Positions 15,434-23,119 of a stretch of DNA of 34,956 nucleotides are shown here, piece after piece. This DNA comes from an uncultured Acidobacteriia bacterium. GTDB lineage: Bacteria; Acidobacteriota; Terriglobia; Bryobacterales; Bryobacteraceae. Each line of letters starts with the position of its first letter. Position 1 is the stretch's first letter. The DNA lies in NCBI GenBank assembly GCA_903909435.1, contig CAIVVT010000133.1, positions 1 through 34,956 of the forward strand, written 5' to 3'. The notes beneath the pieces were generated by a model. The model worked only from the letters and a program-made list of their open reading frames with translations. It made no database searches and had not been told where the DNA came from. The position numbers and the translations under genes are program-made.

Positions 15434-18172
15434 TTAGTGCTTCGTCGCCAACCGCTCCAGCGCCTCTATCTCCTTGCCCGCCTCGCCGTACTTGCCCTGC
15501 GACATAAGCTCGCGATACTTCCGCAAGTGATCGCGAACTTCGGCTAGCGAATCCACTTGGGCCGCTTGCGCCGCCACCGGCTTGGGCGATCCGGGTGTCG
15601 CCGCAGTCGCCACCGCCGCCTGCGAGGACTTGAACCCCGCAAGTTCGGCCACGGCTTGTTCATACGTGTCGGTGTAAATCAACCGGCCGCCGGCGTACAT
15701 CGCGATTTTCTTGAGTTGCGGCATGGGCGATTGCGAGGCCTGAATGTACATCGGCTCGATGTAGAGCAGCGTGTTGGCGATGGGCAGCACCAGCATCTGG
15801 CCTCTGAGCACCTGGGAGCCCTGCTGATTCCACAGCGTCAGGTCTTTCGAAATCGTCTGGTCCTGACTGATCTTCGATTCAATCTGGATCGGACCGTCAA
15901 ATTGGGGGCTCTTGGGGAGTTGCAGGAAATGTAGCTCGCCCAGGTGCTCCCCGTCGCAGCGCGCCATCATCAGGCCGATCAGGTTGGGCTTGTTACGTGG
16001 CGTAAACGTCGTCATCAGCAGGAACTCAGGGTCATCGCGTTCAGGAAGCGAGGTGACCATGTAAGTCGGCGACATCGGCTCGGCCGTTCCCGAAGTCCCG
16101 TTGACACTGCGCGAAACGTCCCAGACGTCTTCCTTGTTGAAGAACGCCTCTGCATTGGTCATGTGGTATGTGCGGTAGATCTCGGCCTGCAGCTTGAACA
16201 ACTCTTCCGGGTAGCGGGCGTGCTCGCGCAGTGCCGGCGGCATCGCGGAGGCATTCTCGATTAAGTGCGGAAACAGCTTCCGGTAGGCGCGCAAGATGGG
16301 GTCTTCCGAATCAAACGCATAGATGTGGATTTTGCCGTCGTACGCGTCGATCGTGGCCTTCGCCGCGTTGCGCATGTAGTTGATCTCGCCGAAATCCCGC
16401 GTGGACAGCAGCCTTGAGTACGGGTGAGACGAGGACGTGGTGTAGCCGTCAAGGATCCAGACCAGGCGACCCTCGGGCGTCATCACAAGGTATGGATCCG
16501 AGTCCCAGTTGAGGAATCCCGCCACGGCCGCAATCCGCTCGTGCACGTTCCGCCGTATCATCATCCGGCTCTCCGGCGTCAGGTAGCTGGTGAGCAGAAT
16601 GTTCCAGTCCCCCATCGCCACGGCCGCGACGGTACGCTCAAAAAGCGACGAGACGGGGAAGCCGCCCGTGCCCTCGTAACGGCTCTCGACGTTGCTTGCC
16701 CCAAACGGGTAGTTAAACTCGGGCTGGCCCGTGCGGACGAATACCGGTTCGTGCGTCGCTTCGCCGTAGTATAGTTCTGGCCGCGTCAGCTTTAGCGATG
16801 GCGTCATGATCTCCGGGGGCGTGTTCTTGACCAGCAGTTGCGGCAGTCCGTCGGACGTGATCTTCGAAGCTTCGGCCATCACGACTCCGTAGCCGTGTGT
16901 GTATATGAAGTGCGGATTGATCCAGCGTGCCCGGGCGTCGGCCGGCAACTGCTTGACGTCCAGTTCGCGCGGCGTCAGCAGCACCTGGCGCAACCGGCCG
17001 TCGATCTGGTAGCGATCCACATCGGTATCGACGAACGTGTAATAGAGCCGCAGTGCCTGAATCTGTGTGATGGTGTCGTGGAACGCCCGCCAGTCCCATA
17101 GCCGCACGTTCTCGAGCAACGGCTTGTGCAGTGAGGGGTCCACCGTAACCTCAAGTTGAGCGTCGTACTCTGCTTCCTTCACGTGCTTCGACAATCCCCA
17201 AGCTTCTCGCGTGGCCTGAATGTGTCGCTGGATATAGGGTTTCTGGATCGTGATTTCGCTCGGCCGGACATACAGTGCGCTGGCTGCGTAAGGCACGACC
17301 AGATACACCACGAAGGCCGCCGGGAGCACCAGCGCGAACTTCAGCCGGCCGGTGAAAAACGCGGCCGCGGCCACCAGGCTTGCCACCAGGTTTACTCCTA
17401 GCAGCGGCAGGCCGAGGTGCTCGTCGACCCAATCCACTCCGACCAGCGCACCGTGCTCCTCAAACAACAGATCGAAACGGTCGAAGTAGAACCGCGCCGC
17501 CAGCGCCACGAAGAAGACGCCCGCCGCAATGCGGAAAAATCGTCCTTCCAGGGCCGTCCCCAGTTTCAACGAACGCAGGTCGAATGCTACCCCGCCTTCA
17601 CCGAAACTGCCCAACTCCTGCGCCTGTTTACTGAGGATCCAGCCGCGCGCGGTCAGCCAGTAAACGAACGCGCTCCCCAGCGAAAGCGCCAATACGGTTC
17701 GCAGCAAAACGCCATAGAAGGGCAGGTCGAAGAAATAGAAGCCCAGCGAGCGTCCGAACACCGGATCGTGCCATGCGCCCGGCACATCTGCCGCTCCGGT
17801 CCCTCCGAAGAAGCGCACCACCGTCCAGGAGTCCACCGTGGCAAGGCCCACCATCAGCGCCGCCAGCAATAGTGCGAGAGCGCTCAGCCGGGCGTACAAC
17901 GGGTGCTCGCCCAGGCCGGTGCCGGCCGCTTTTAGCCCCCGCGCGTGGGCCACGAAAAACACCGCGAATACCAGCAACGCCGCGGCCAGCGCCGGTGCGG
18001 TGCCATACGCCAGCATGGCCAGCCAGGTCTCGCGTTGACCGATTTCCCCCCACCATTGCCAGTCGATTGCCAGGCCCGTGAGCCAGCGGGCTCCCAGTAG
18101 GATAGCCAGGGCGGAAACGACCAGCACCACCAGCCAGCGGCGCGGTCGAGGGGCGGGGTTTATGTAGTCCAT
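15434..18172 (-). CDS. UPF0182 family large membrane protein
   Basis: A 912-aa protein of the uncharacterised UPF0182 family. The N-terminal third has about seven membrane helices (first around WLVVLVVSALAILLGARWL, last around FALVLPAAFVVYLVVPYAASALY). A large, probably extracytoplasmic domain follows (about 310-840) with family phrases such as IQKPYIQRHIQATREAWGL, FIYTHGYGVVMAEAS, LVWILDGYTTSSSHPYS and INYMRNAAKATIDAYDG. The C-terminal tail is charged and alanine-rich. The start is ATG 18172 with GGAG nine bases upstream; a TTG three codons earlier is rejected. The role of the family is not known to me; similar proteins are common in cyanobacteria and actinobacteria. Confidence 0.92.
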   Translation of the reverse strand: MDYINPAPRPRRWLVVLVVSALAILLGARWLTGLAIDWQWWGEIGQRETWLAMLAYGTAPALAAALLVFAVFFVAHARGLKAAGTGLGEHPLYARLSALALLLAALMVGLATVDSWTVVRFFGGTGAADVPGAWHDPVFGRSLGFYFFDLPFYGVLLRTVLALSLGSAFVYWLTARGWILSKQAQELGSFGEGGVAFDLRSLKLGTALEGRFFRIAAGVFFVALAARFYFDRFDLLFEEHGALVGVDWVDEHLGLPLLGVNLVASLVAAAAFFTGRLKFALVLPAAFVVYLVVPYAASALYVRPSEITIQKPYIQRHIQATREAWGLSKHVKEAEYDAQLEVTVDPSLHKPLLENVRLWDWRAFHDTITQIQALRLYYTFVDTDVDRYQIDGRLRQVLLTPRELDVKQLPADARARWINPHFIYTHGYGVVMAEASKITSDGLPQLLVKNTPPEIMTPSLKLTRPELYYGEATHEPVFVRTGQPEFNYPFGASNVESRYEGTGGFPVSSLFERTVAAVAMGDWNILLTSYLTPESRMMIRRNVHERIAAVAGFLNWDSDPYLVMTPEGRLVWILDGYTTSSSHPYSRLLSTRDFGEINYMRNAAKATIDAYDGKIHIYAFDSEDPILRAYRKLFPHLIENASAMPPALREHARYPEELFKLQAEIYRTYHMTNAEAFFNKEDVWDVSRSVNGTSGTAEPMSPTYMVTSLPERDDPEFLLMTTFTPRNKPNLIGLMMARCDGEHLGELHFLQLPKSPQFDGPIQIESKISQDQTISKDLTLWNQQGSQVLRGQMLVLPIANTLLYIEPMYIQASQSPMPQLKKIAMYAGGRLIYTDTYEQAVAELAGFKSSQAAVATAATPGSPKPVAAQAAQVDSLAEVRDHLRKYRELMSQGKYGEAGKEIEALERLATKH

Positions 18173-18315
18173 GCGGAGCAACTCCTGCTCCCCAGTGTAG
18201 GCTGAGCCGCAAGCCCGCGCTCGGCTATTCCGCTCCGAGTATCCTGTCTTTGCGGCGCTTGCACACGAGCATTATGCTCATCCCGCGCGCGGCGACTGTC
18301 GGCCTCGGCTTGGGC

Positions 18316-19434
18316 TCAGTTCTGCGGTTTCTTGTCGTCTGGCTTTACCGTGATTTGAGGCGGTTCGACCTTGCCTGCAGGCTTCTTCGACTTGTCCACG
18401 TCCTCTTCGGGGAAGCTGATGTCGCTATCCACCGCCAGCACGTTCGACTCAACCGCGAACTTGCGGTAGTTCTTAAATTCGATTTCGTTCTTATCGCAAT
18501 CGAAGGTGCCCGTCTGGCACGAAAGGTTGTCGCTCTTCACCGGCATCAGGTACTTGGAGCCGCCAATCGAGACCCAGTTGTAATCGACGATCGACTCCAC
18601 CTTGTCCACGGGGTAGCCCGCCGGCAGCGATTTGGTGCCCATCTCGACGCGCAGCACTCCGCCGCTATCGGGATCGATCCAGACCGCACCGCTGTAGGAA
18701 GGCTTTACGGCGAACCCCATCTTGATCTCCCAGTGCGATTCGGCTTTCGACACGCTGTAATCGTAGACTTTGGCCTGAATGCCGGCTGCCGTCGAAGTGC
18801 TTCTGTATTTGAACTTGGCGTTGGTTTCGGGGTAGAACAGCGCCGCCAACAGGGACCCGAACTCGCCTGTAGACCATTGACCGCTGTCCTCGGGAGAACC
18901 CTTCTTCAGCGGCTTGCCGTTGTGCCGCACGTTCCGGTAGTCTTCTTTGCCGTTAGAGAAAAGCAGTTCGACTTCCAGGCGGTCCTTGAATTTCCAGTCA
19001 GTCTGGATCTTGTGGCTCTGGTACCGCTTGGTGGTTTGGTCGCAGACGAAATTGGGCAGGCTCTCCACATAATCGAAGACCTTCTCCCGCGCCTTGGCGA
19101 TTAGCGGGTCGCCTACCACCGCGTGGCGCACCGGCGTGGCGGATACCGTCCCCACTCCGGATTCGCGCGTTTCCCGCTCGCGTGGAACGGTTGCCCCGTC
19201 CTCCTTCGGCAAGTCGCGGATCGGCTTGGGAATATTCGCCTCGGACTTGGCCGGGCCGGAATCGGCGTGCTGCTTGGCCGGGCCGCCATGCCGCAGTACC
19301 GGCCTCCCCGGATCCTCGGTCTTCGGCGGAGGCGCCTGGTCCTCGCCTGGCTTCTGTTGAGAGGGCGGATCCTGCAAAGCCGCACCCGCTGCCAACGCGG
19401 TCATCAAAGCGCAAATCACTAGGGAACGGCACAT
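18316..19434 (-). CDS. Secreted protein of an acidobacterial type, unknown function
   Basis: A 372-aa protein with a short Sec signal peptide (MCRSLVICALMTALAAGAAL), a low-complexity proline/lysine-rich stretch (about 20-100) and a folded domain from about residue 108. The phrase SLPNFVCDQTTKRY recalls a family that I associate with acidobacterial genomes. The domain reads as beta-rich, with WIDPDSGGVLRVEM resembling outer-membrane lipoprotein-sorting-like folds. Two cysteines (LSCQTGTFDC) may form a disulfide. It starts 39 bp after the hydrolase stop on the same strand, so it is probably the last gene of the lipoprotein-led operon. Confidence 0.75.
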   Translation of the reverse strand: MCRSLVICALMTALAAGAALQDPPSQQKPGEDQAPPPKTEDPGRPVLRHGGPAKQHADSGPAKSEANIPKPIRDLPKEDGATVPRERETRESGVGTVSATPVRHAVVGDPLIAKAREKVFDYVESLPNFVCDQTTKRYQSHKIQTDWKFKDRLEVELLFSNGKEDYRNVRHNGKPLKKGSPEDSGQWSTGEFGSLLAALFYPETNAKFKYRSTSTAAGIQAKVYDYSVSKAESHWEIKMGFAVKPSYSGAVWIDPDSGGVLRVEMGTKSLPAGYPVDKVESIVDYNWVSIGGSKYLMPVKSDNLSCQTGTFDCDKNEIEFKNYRKFAVESNVLAVDSDISFPEEDVDKSKKPAGKVEPPQITVKPDDKKPQN

Positions 19435-19473
19435 GTGTCTCTTGCCCTTAGATGCGTTCCGGCACCTCCGCGG

Positions 19474-20307
19474 TTACTGTTGTCCGCTCCGCTCTCCCCA
19501 ACCGTTCAGAGTCATCCAATTCTTCAGCAGCCCTGGCCAGGACGCCAGCCAGGGGCTCTTTTGTGCCAGTCCCACGCCGTGTTGGCCTTCCTGATAGATG
19601 TGCATTTCCGCCTTGACGCCGGCCTTCCTCAGGGCCAGATAGTACAGCACGCTGTTCTCGGATGGAACCGCGGTGTCGCCGGTGGTGTGAAAGAGAAATG
19701 CCGGAGGAGTCTGGGGTGTTACCCGCAGCTCATTTGAAAGATTCCAGGCCTGCGTCGGATCGGGCGGATTCCCCAGCAGATTCCACATCGAGCCGCTATG
19801 CGTGTGAATCGTCGTGAAGCTGATCACCGGGTAGACCAGAATCGAGAAATCCGGCCGCTCCTCCTCCTGGTAGTGCGTCGAGAGTGTAGCTGCCAGGTGG
19901 CCGCCGGCCGAAAAGCCCATAACGCCGATGCGATGCGAAGAGATGCCGTACTCGTCCGCGCGTGCCCGGATAATCCGCATCGCTTTGCGGGCGTCGTCCA
20001 ACGGAGCAGGGTGGTGGTACTTCGGCCCCAGCCTGTAGTGCAGCACCACCGCCGTCACACCGAACGAGTTGAAGAACTCGCCGATCTGTTTGCCTTCGTG
20101 GTCCAGCGCCAGAGCGCCGTAGCCGCCCCCCGGGCAGACTAGCACGGCCGCCCCGTTCGGGTTGGCCGGCCGGTACCAGTCGATCGAAGGCATGTCCGCC
20201 GCATCCTGGCCCAGTGCGCCCGGCGCGCCTTCGGGCCACAGCAGTTCGGACTTCGGCGCCTGTGCCAACAGCAGCGCGGGAGCCAGCAGAAACAAGGCGT
20301 ATTTCAT
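19474..20307 (-). CDS. Secreted alpha/beta hydrolase (esterase-like)
   Basis: A 277-aa serine hydrolase with a Sec signal peptide (KYALFLLAPALLLAQA). The oxyanion-hole phrase CPGGGYG (58-64), nucleophile GFSAGG (Ser133), acid Asp211 (HTTGDTAVP) and His243 (EGQHGVG) give a full triad. The pattern is that of the BD-FAE/acetylxylan-esterase-like branch often linked to carbohydrate deacetylation. ATG 20307 is chosen over a longer frame to 20388 because the signal peptide begins there. It lies 40 bp after the 74-aa gene. The substrate is inferred only: acetylated polysaccharide or a similar ester. Confidence 0.88.
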   Translation of the reverse strand: MKYALFLLAPALLLAQAPKSELLWPEGAPGALGQDAADMPSIDWYRPANPNGAAVLVCPGGGYGALALDHEGKQIGEFFNSFGVTAVVLHYRLGPKYHHPAPLDDARKAMRIIRARADEYGISSHRIGVMGFSAGGHLAATLSTHYQEEERPDFSILVYPVISFTTIHTHSGSMWNLLGNPPDPTQAWNLSNELRVTPQTPPAFLFHTTGDTAVPSENSVLYYLALRKAGVKAEMHIYQEGQHGVGLAQKSPWLASWPGLLKNWMTLNGWGERSGQQ

Positions 20308-20347
20308 TAGCCCCGTTCTATCACAACTGCCGCGGCAACCGTCGGCC

Positions 20348-20572
20348 TCAAAGCAACGGAAGTTCAGTTGCCGCCGTCCTCGCCGCAAAGCCCTGCAGTT
20401 TCCCGAAATTTGCTAGCAGGAACTGCAGCAGGTTGTACACCCACTGGTAGCCTTTGCCGGTCTTGGCGTCCGGCGCGGGCATGGTATGGGCCAGCGCCGA
20501 GAGTGTCCAGAATGCGGCGTAGACGCGCAAAACGTGCGACGGGCTGAGCCCGAGCGACTCCAGGCCAGTCAT
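20348..20572 (-). CDS. Small 74-aa protein, possibly holin-associated
   Basis: A 74-aa protein whose ATG overlaps the stop of the upstream lipoprotein gene (ATGA, 20569-20572), so translation is probably coupled. It has a moderately hydrophobic N-terminal half (VLRVYAAFWTLSALAHTM) and the phrase GYQWVYNLLQFLLANFGKL. That phrase reminds me of small proteins next to phage lysis genes, but this is recollection and not a search. No function is assigned. The overlap and a conserved-looking body make it more likely real than spurious. Confidence 0.6.
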   Translation of the reverse strand: MTGLESLGLSPSHVLRVYAAFWTLSALAHTMPAPDAKTGKGYQWVYNLLQFLLANFGKLQGFAARTAATELPLL

Positions 20573-21105
20573 CGGACCGCCTCCGGCCCGGTCCTGGCGA
20601 CTTGCAGTTGCAAGCCGCCGAGTTGCACACCCAGAATCGCAGCCCGGTGGCTGATCGCCTTTAACCGCTTCGAATCCGGTTTCTCTCGAGCAACCTCAGG
20701 CGTAACGGAGCGGACCAACTGCGCCGGTCGCAGCCCGGACAGAAACGCCTGGATGCTGGCCGTGATCGCAGTGGCGTACACCCTGGCGTCGGGCGGCAGC
20801 ATCCGCAGCGCCGCGATAGTCGAGGCGTAGTACCCGCTGATCTTCAAGGCCTTCTCCGCCGTGTTGTCATTCGACGTAAGTTCCGTCGCAGTCTGGCGGA
20901 ATGCCACGGGTAGCCCGGCAATCGCGCTCTCGATCTCGCTCGCGGTGGCGGGGCTCATTTTCCCAGTGGCCTGCAGCGTGACCACGAGCGCCTCCGTGGC
21001 CGCCACCGATGCCTCCAGCGAGGCCAGCACCTGGTTCTGCGAGCAGCCGGCCAGTGCCACCATGGCGAGCGCCACGACTTTGAGCATATTTGCGTTGATC
21101 TTCAT
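20569..21105 (-). CDS. Lipoprotein of unknown function
   Basis: A 178-aa protein with a lipoprotein signal peptide; the lipobox is LAGC with Cys21. The mature part is alanine-rich and predicted helical (VLASLEASVAATEALVVTLQ and ASEIESAIAGLPVAFRQTA). The start has an excellent ribosome site, AGGAGG, about 7 bases before ATG 21105. It is the first gene after the strong terminator at 21177-21218, so it should have its own promoter in the roughly 70 bases between. It is coupled by overlap to the 74-aa gene. Family unrecognised. Confidence 0.75.
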   Translation of the reverse strand: MKINANMLKVVALAMVALAGCSQNQVLASLEASVAATEALVVTLQATGKMSPATASEIESAIAGLPVAFRQTATELTSNDNTAEKALKISGYYASTIAALRMLPPDARVYATAITASIQAFLSGLRPAQLVRSVTPEVAREKPDSKRLKAISHRAAILGVQLGGLQLQVARTGPEAVR

Positions 21106-21176
21106 TCCGCCCCTCCTGTGTTCTCGAGTTGGGTACGAGGCCTGATAGCCCTGGCGCTCCGCCGCGGAAACCGGAC

Positions 21177-21218
21177 AAAAAGGAGGGGCTCGCCCGACGG
21201 GTACGTCGGGCGAGCCCC
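21177..21218 (-). terminator. Strong intrinsic terminator after the LD-carboxypeptidase gene
   Basis: A perfect 14-bp stem, GGGGCTCGCCCGAC (21185-21198) with GTCGGGCGAGCCCC (21205-21218), encloses a 6-base loop. Read on the minus strand, the stem is followed by TCCTTTTT, a proper T-tract. It closes the LOG/LD-carboxypeptidase unit 86 bp after its stop codon. Confidence 0.88.
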
Positions 21219-21304
21219 CATTCTGTCAACGGAAATCGTCTAAAGCTGTTCGCTGAATACGAGCGGCGGCGGAGCGTTCGAGCTACGGGTCCACCCAATC
21301 CAAC

Positions 21305-22339
21305 TTAAGCCCTGATGTCAAGCGCTGCTTCGTCAATCGTCAGGGTTCCTGCGTCCGCGTCGAGCGTTGCGTGCACCCCCAAGGGGAGGGTTAGCTGGTC
21401 CTCCGTGTGCCCGATTGTGAGCCCGGAGAAGACGGGTACTTTGAGGTCGCCCAGGACGTTGTCGTACACCTCGCCCAGCGAGAAGCTGGACTCGAATCCG
21501 GGCTGAAACTGGCGGGGCACGCACTCCGCGCATTCGCCTAGAATCAGTCCTCGGATGGCGCGCAGTTTACCCCCCAGGCGGAGCTGTGTCAGCATCCGGT
21601 CGATGGAGTACGGCTCTTCCCCGACATCCTCTAGAAACAACAGCTTGCCGTCCGTCTGGACTTCCCAGGGCGTTCCCATCGAGGCAGTGATCAGAGTGAG
21701 GTTACCGCCAATCAGCGGCCCGCTCGCCTGGCCGCCCCGCAGCGTGCGCGTTGGGTGTTTCGGCCGGATGACGCGCTCCTCCGGCGGATTGCCCAACACA
21801 CCCAGCGGGCGCCCGTCGAACAGGGCTCGCTTGAAGTGCTCCAGCGTGTAGTCGGAGAAGCCCGCCAGAGCCATCGGACCGTGGAACGTAATTAATTTCG
21901 ACTTCTGGTGAATGCCCAAATGGAGGGCCGTAATATCGCTGTATCCTACGAAGATTTTCGGGTGCTTGTGGATCAGGTTGAAGTCGATCCGGTCCAGCAG
22001 CATCGCCGACCCGTAACCGCCCCGCGTGCACAACACCGCCTTCACCTCAGGGTCGAGAAACGCCTCGTGCAAGTCCGACACACGCTCTTCGACCGATCCC
22101 CCCAGGTACCCCGCGCGCTTGCCCAGGTTGCGGCCCGGTTTGCACTTCAAACCCAGGAACTCCACCGTCCGCCGGGCCAGTTGCAGCGCATCCGGGTTGG
22201 AGACGTAGGTCGCCGGCGTGATCAGCGCCACCGTATCCCCGGCCGCGAGCGGCCTGGGCTTCAGCAGGGCCGGACCGCTGTCCATCGCGCGAGCCGCCGC
22301 AGCGCCGGCGGAAGAGAGTAAGAAAGCGCGTCTCTCCAT
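21305..22339 (-). CDS. LD-carboxypeptidase (muramoyltetrapeptide carboxypeptidase, S66)
   Basis: A 344-aa peptidase of family S66 (LdcA type), which trims the terminal D-alanine from murein tetrapeptides during cell-wall recycling. The S66 triad is visible: Ser111 in RGGYGS, Glu237 in LFLEDVGE and His311 in IGHTEDQ. VGYSDITALH is the usual second conserved block. Unlike cytoplasmic LdcA, it begins with a twin-arginine-like signal (MERRAFLLSSAGAAAARA), so it may be exported. The start at ATG 22339 follows AGGAGG at 9 bases. It lies 13 bp after the LOG-family gene. Confidence 0.93.
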   Translation of the reverse strand: MERRAFLLSSAGAAAARAMDSGPALLKPRPLAAGDTVALITPATYVSNPDALQLARRTVEFLGLKCKPGRNLGKRAGYLGGSVEERVSDLHEAFLDPEVKAVLCTRGGYGSAMLLDRIDFNLIHKHPKIFVGYSDITALHLGIHQKSKLITFHGPMALAGFSDYTLEHFKRALFDGRPLGVLGNPPEERVIRPKHPTRTLRGGQASGPLIGGNLTLITASMGTPWEVQTDGKLLFLEDVGEEPYSIDRMLTQLRLGGKLRAIRGLILGECAECVPRQFQPGFESSFSLGEVYDNVLGDLKVPVFSGLTIGHTEDQLTLPLGVHATLDADAGTLTIDEAALDIRA

Positions 22340-22352
22340 GTTCGAATTCCTC

Positions 22353-22916
22353 CTATTCACGGCCCGCAACGCCGCTCAACCGGCCGCTGAGCATCCGCAG
22401 CGCGGCTTCCGGACCGGCCGCCACCAACAGCCTCCGGGCGGAGCCCTCAGCGACGAAGCCCGCCGCGACTGCCCGCTTCACGAATGCCAGTAGATCGTCA
22501 TAAAAGCCGTCCGTGTTCACCACGACGCACGGCTTGTCGTGCAACTTCAAAATGGCCCAGGTCAGGACTTCAAACAACTCGTCCAGAGTCCCGAATCCGC
22601 CCGGCAGCGTGAGGAACCCGTCGCTCAACTCCGCCATCAGAGCCTTGCGCTCCTGCAGCGTTTCGACAATGTGGATCTCCGAAAGTCCCTCGTGCGCCAC
22701 TTCCCACTCGACCAAAGTGCGCGGGATGACGCCCACGACGCGCCCGTCCGCCTCCAGCGCGGAATTGGCCAGCGCGCCCATCAATCCACGGCGCGCGCCG
22801 CCGTAAACCACCGTCCATCCGGCGGCGGCGAGCGCCCGCCCGGTGGCGCGGGCGGCAGCGAAGAACACCGGGGGAACGGAATCGGAAGAACCGCAGAAGA
22901 CGCAAACGGAAGGCAT
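22353..22916 (-). CDS. LOG-family nucleoside 5'-monophosphate phosphoribohydrolase
   Basis: A 187-aa Rossmann-like protein of the LOG/TIGR00730 family, historically called lysine decarboxylase-like. Members release a base (adenine or cytokinin) from a nucleoside monophosphate. Family motifs are CVFCGSSDSVPP (5-16), GGARRGLMG (39-47), ERK (89-91) and PGGFGTLDE (105-113). The open frame runs 67 codons further upstream, but ATG 22916 is where family members begin. GGAG lies only 1 nt before the ATG, and a -10-like TATATG (22928-22933, minus) lies 11 nt before it. The LOG and LD-carboxypeptidase genes form one unit ended by the terminator at 21177-21218. A link to murein recycling is not established. 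Confidence 0.9.
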   Translation of the reverse strand: MPSVCVFCGSSDSVPPVFFAAARATGRALAAAGWTVVYGGARRGLMGALANSALEADGRVVGVIPRTLVEWEVAHEGLSEIHIVETLQERKALMAELSDGFLTLPGGFGTLDELFEVLTWAILKLHDKPCVVVNTDGFYDDLLAFVKRAVAAGFVAEGSARRLLVAAGPEAALRMLSGRLSGVAGRE

Positions 22917-22938
22917 ACTCCATCCAGCATATAGGCGG

Positions 22939-22987
22939 GGTGGGGTGCGGCGGCGAACCAGCGCCGGGCGGGTTCTCCAGACCCCGC
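22939..22987 (+). repeat. Spacer hairpin repeat, degenerate (copy 5)
   Basis: It starts GGTGGGGTGCGGCGGCG and ends GCGGGT-TCTCCAG-ACCCCGC. The second stem has the same GCGGG/TCTCCAG arrangement as copies 2 and 3. It lies in the divergent spacer between the LOG gene and the permease gene. Confidence 0.5.
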
Positions 22988-23119
22988 TGCGGGGCACCCC
23001 GTCCGCCCTGAGCCGCTGCATCGCCCCGCAGAGGCAACCGGATCCCCGCAGCGCGGTTGCACGGAAATGGGCCTCGGGCAGCAGTGTGATAGGATGCCTG
23101 CTTTCCCGGTCAATCATTC

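Noticed and set aside
20300..21105. Prophage remnant
   Set aside because: Apart from a vague resemblance of the 74-aa protein to lysis-associated proteins, there is no integrase, structural gene or attachment-site duplication nearby.
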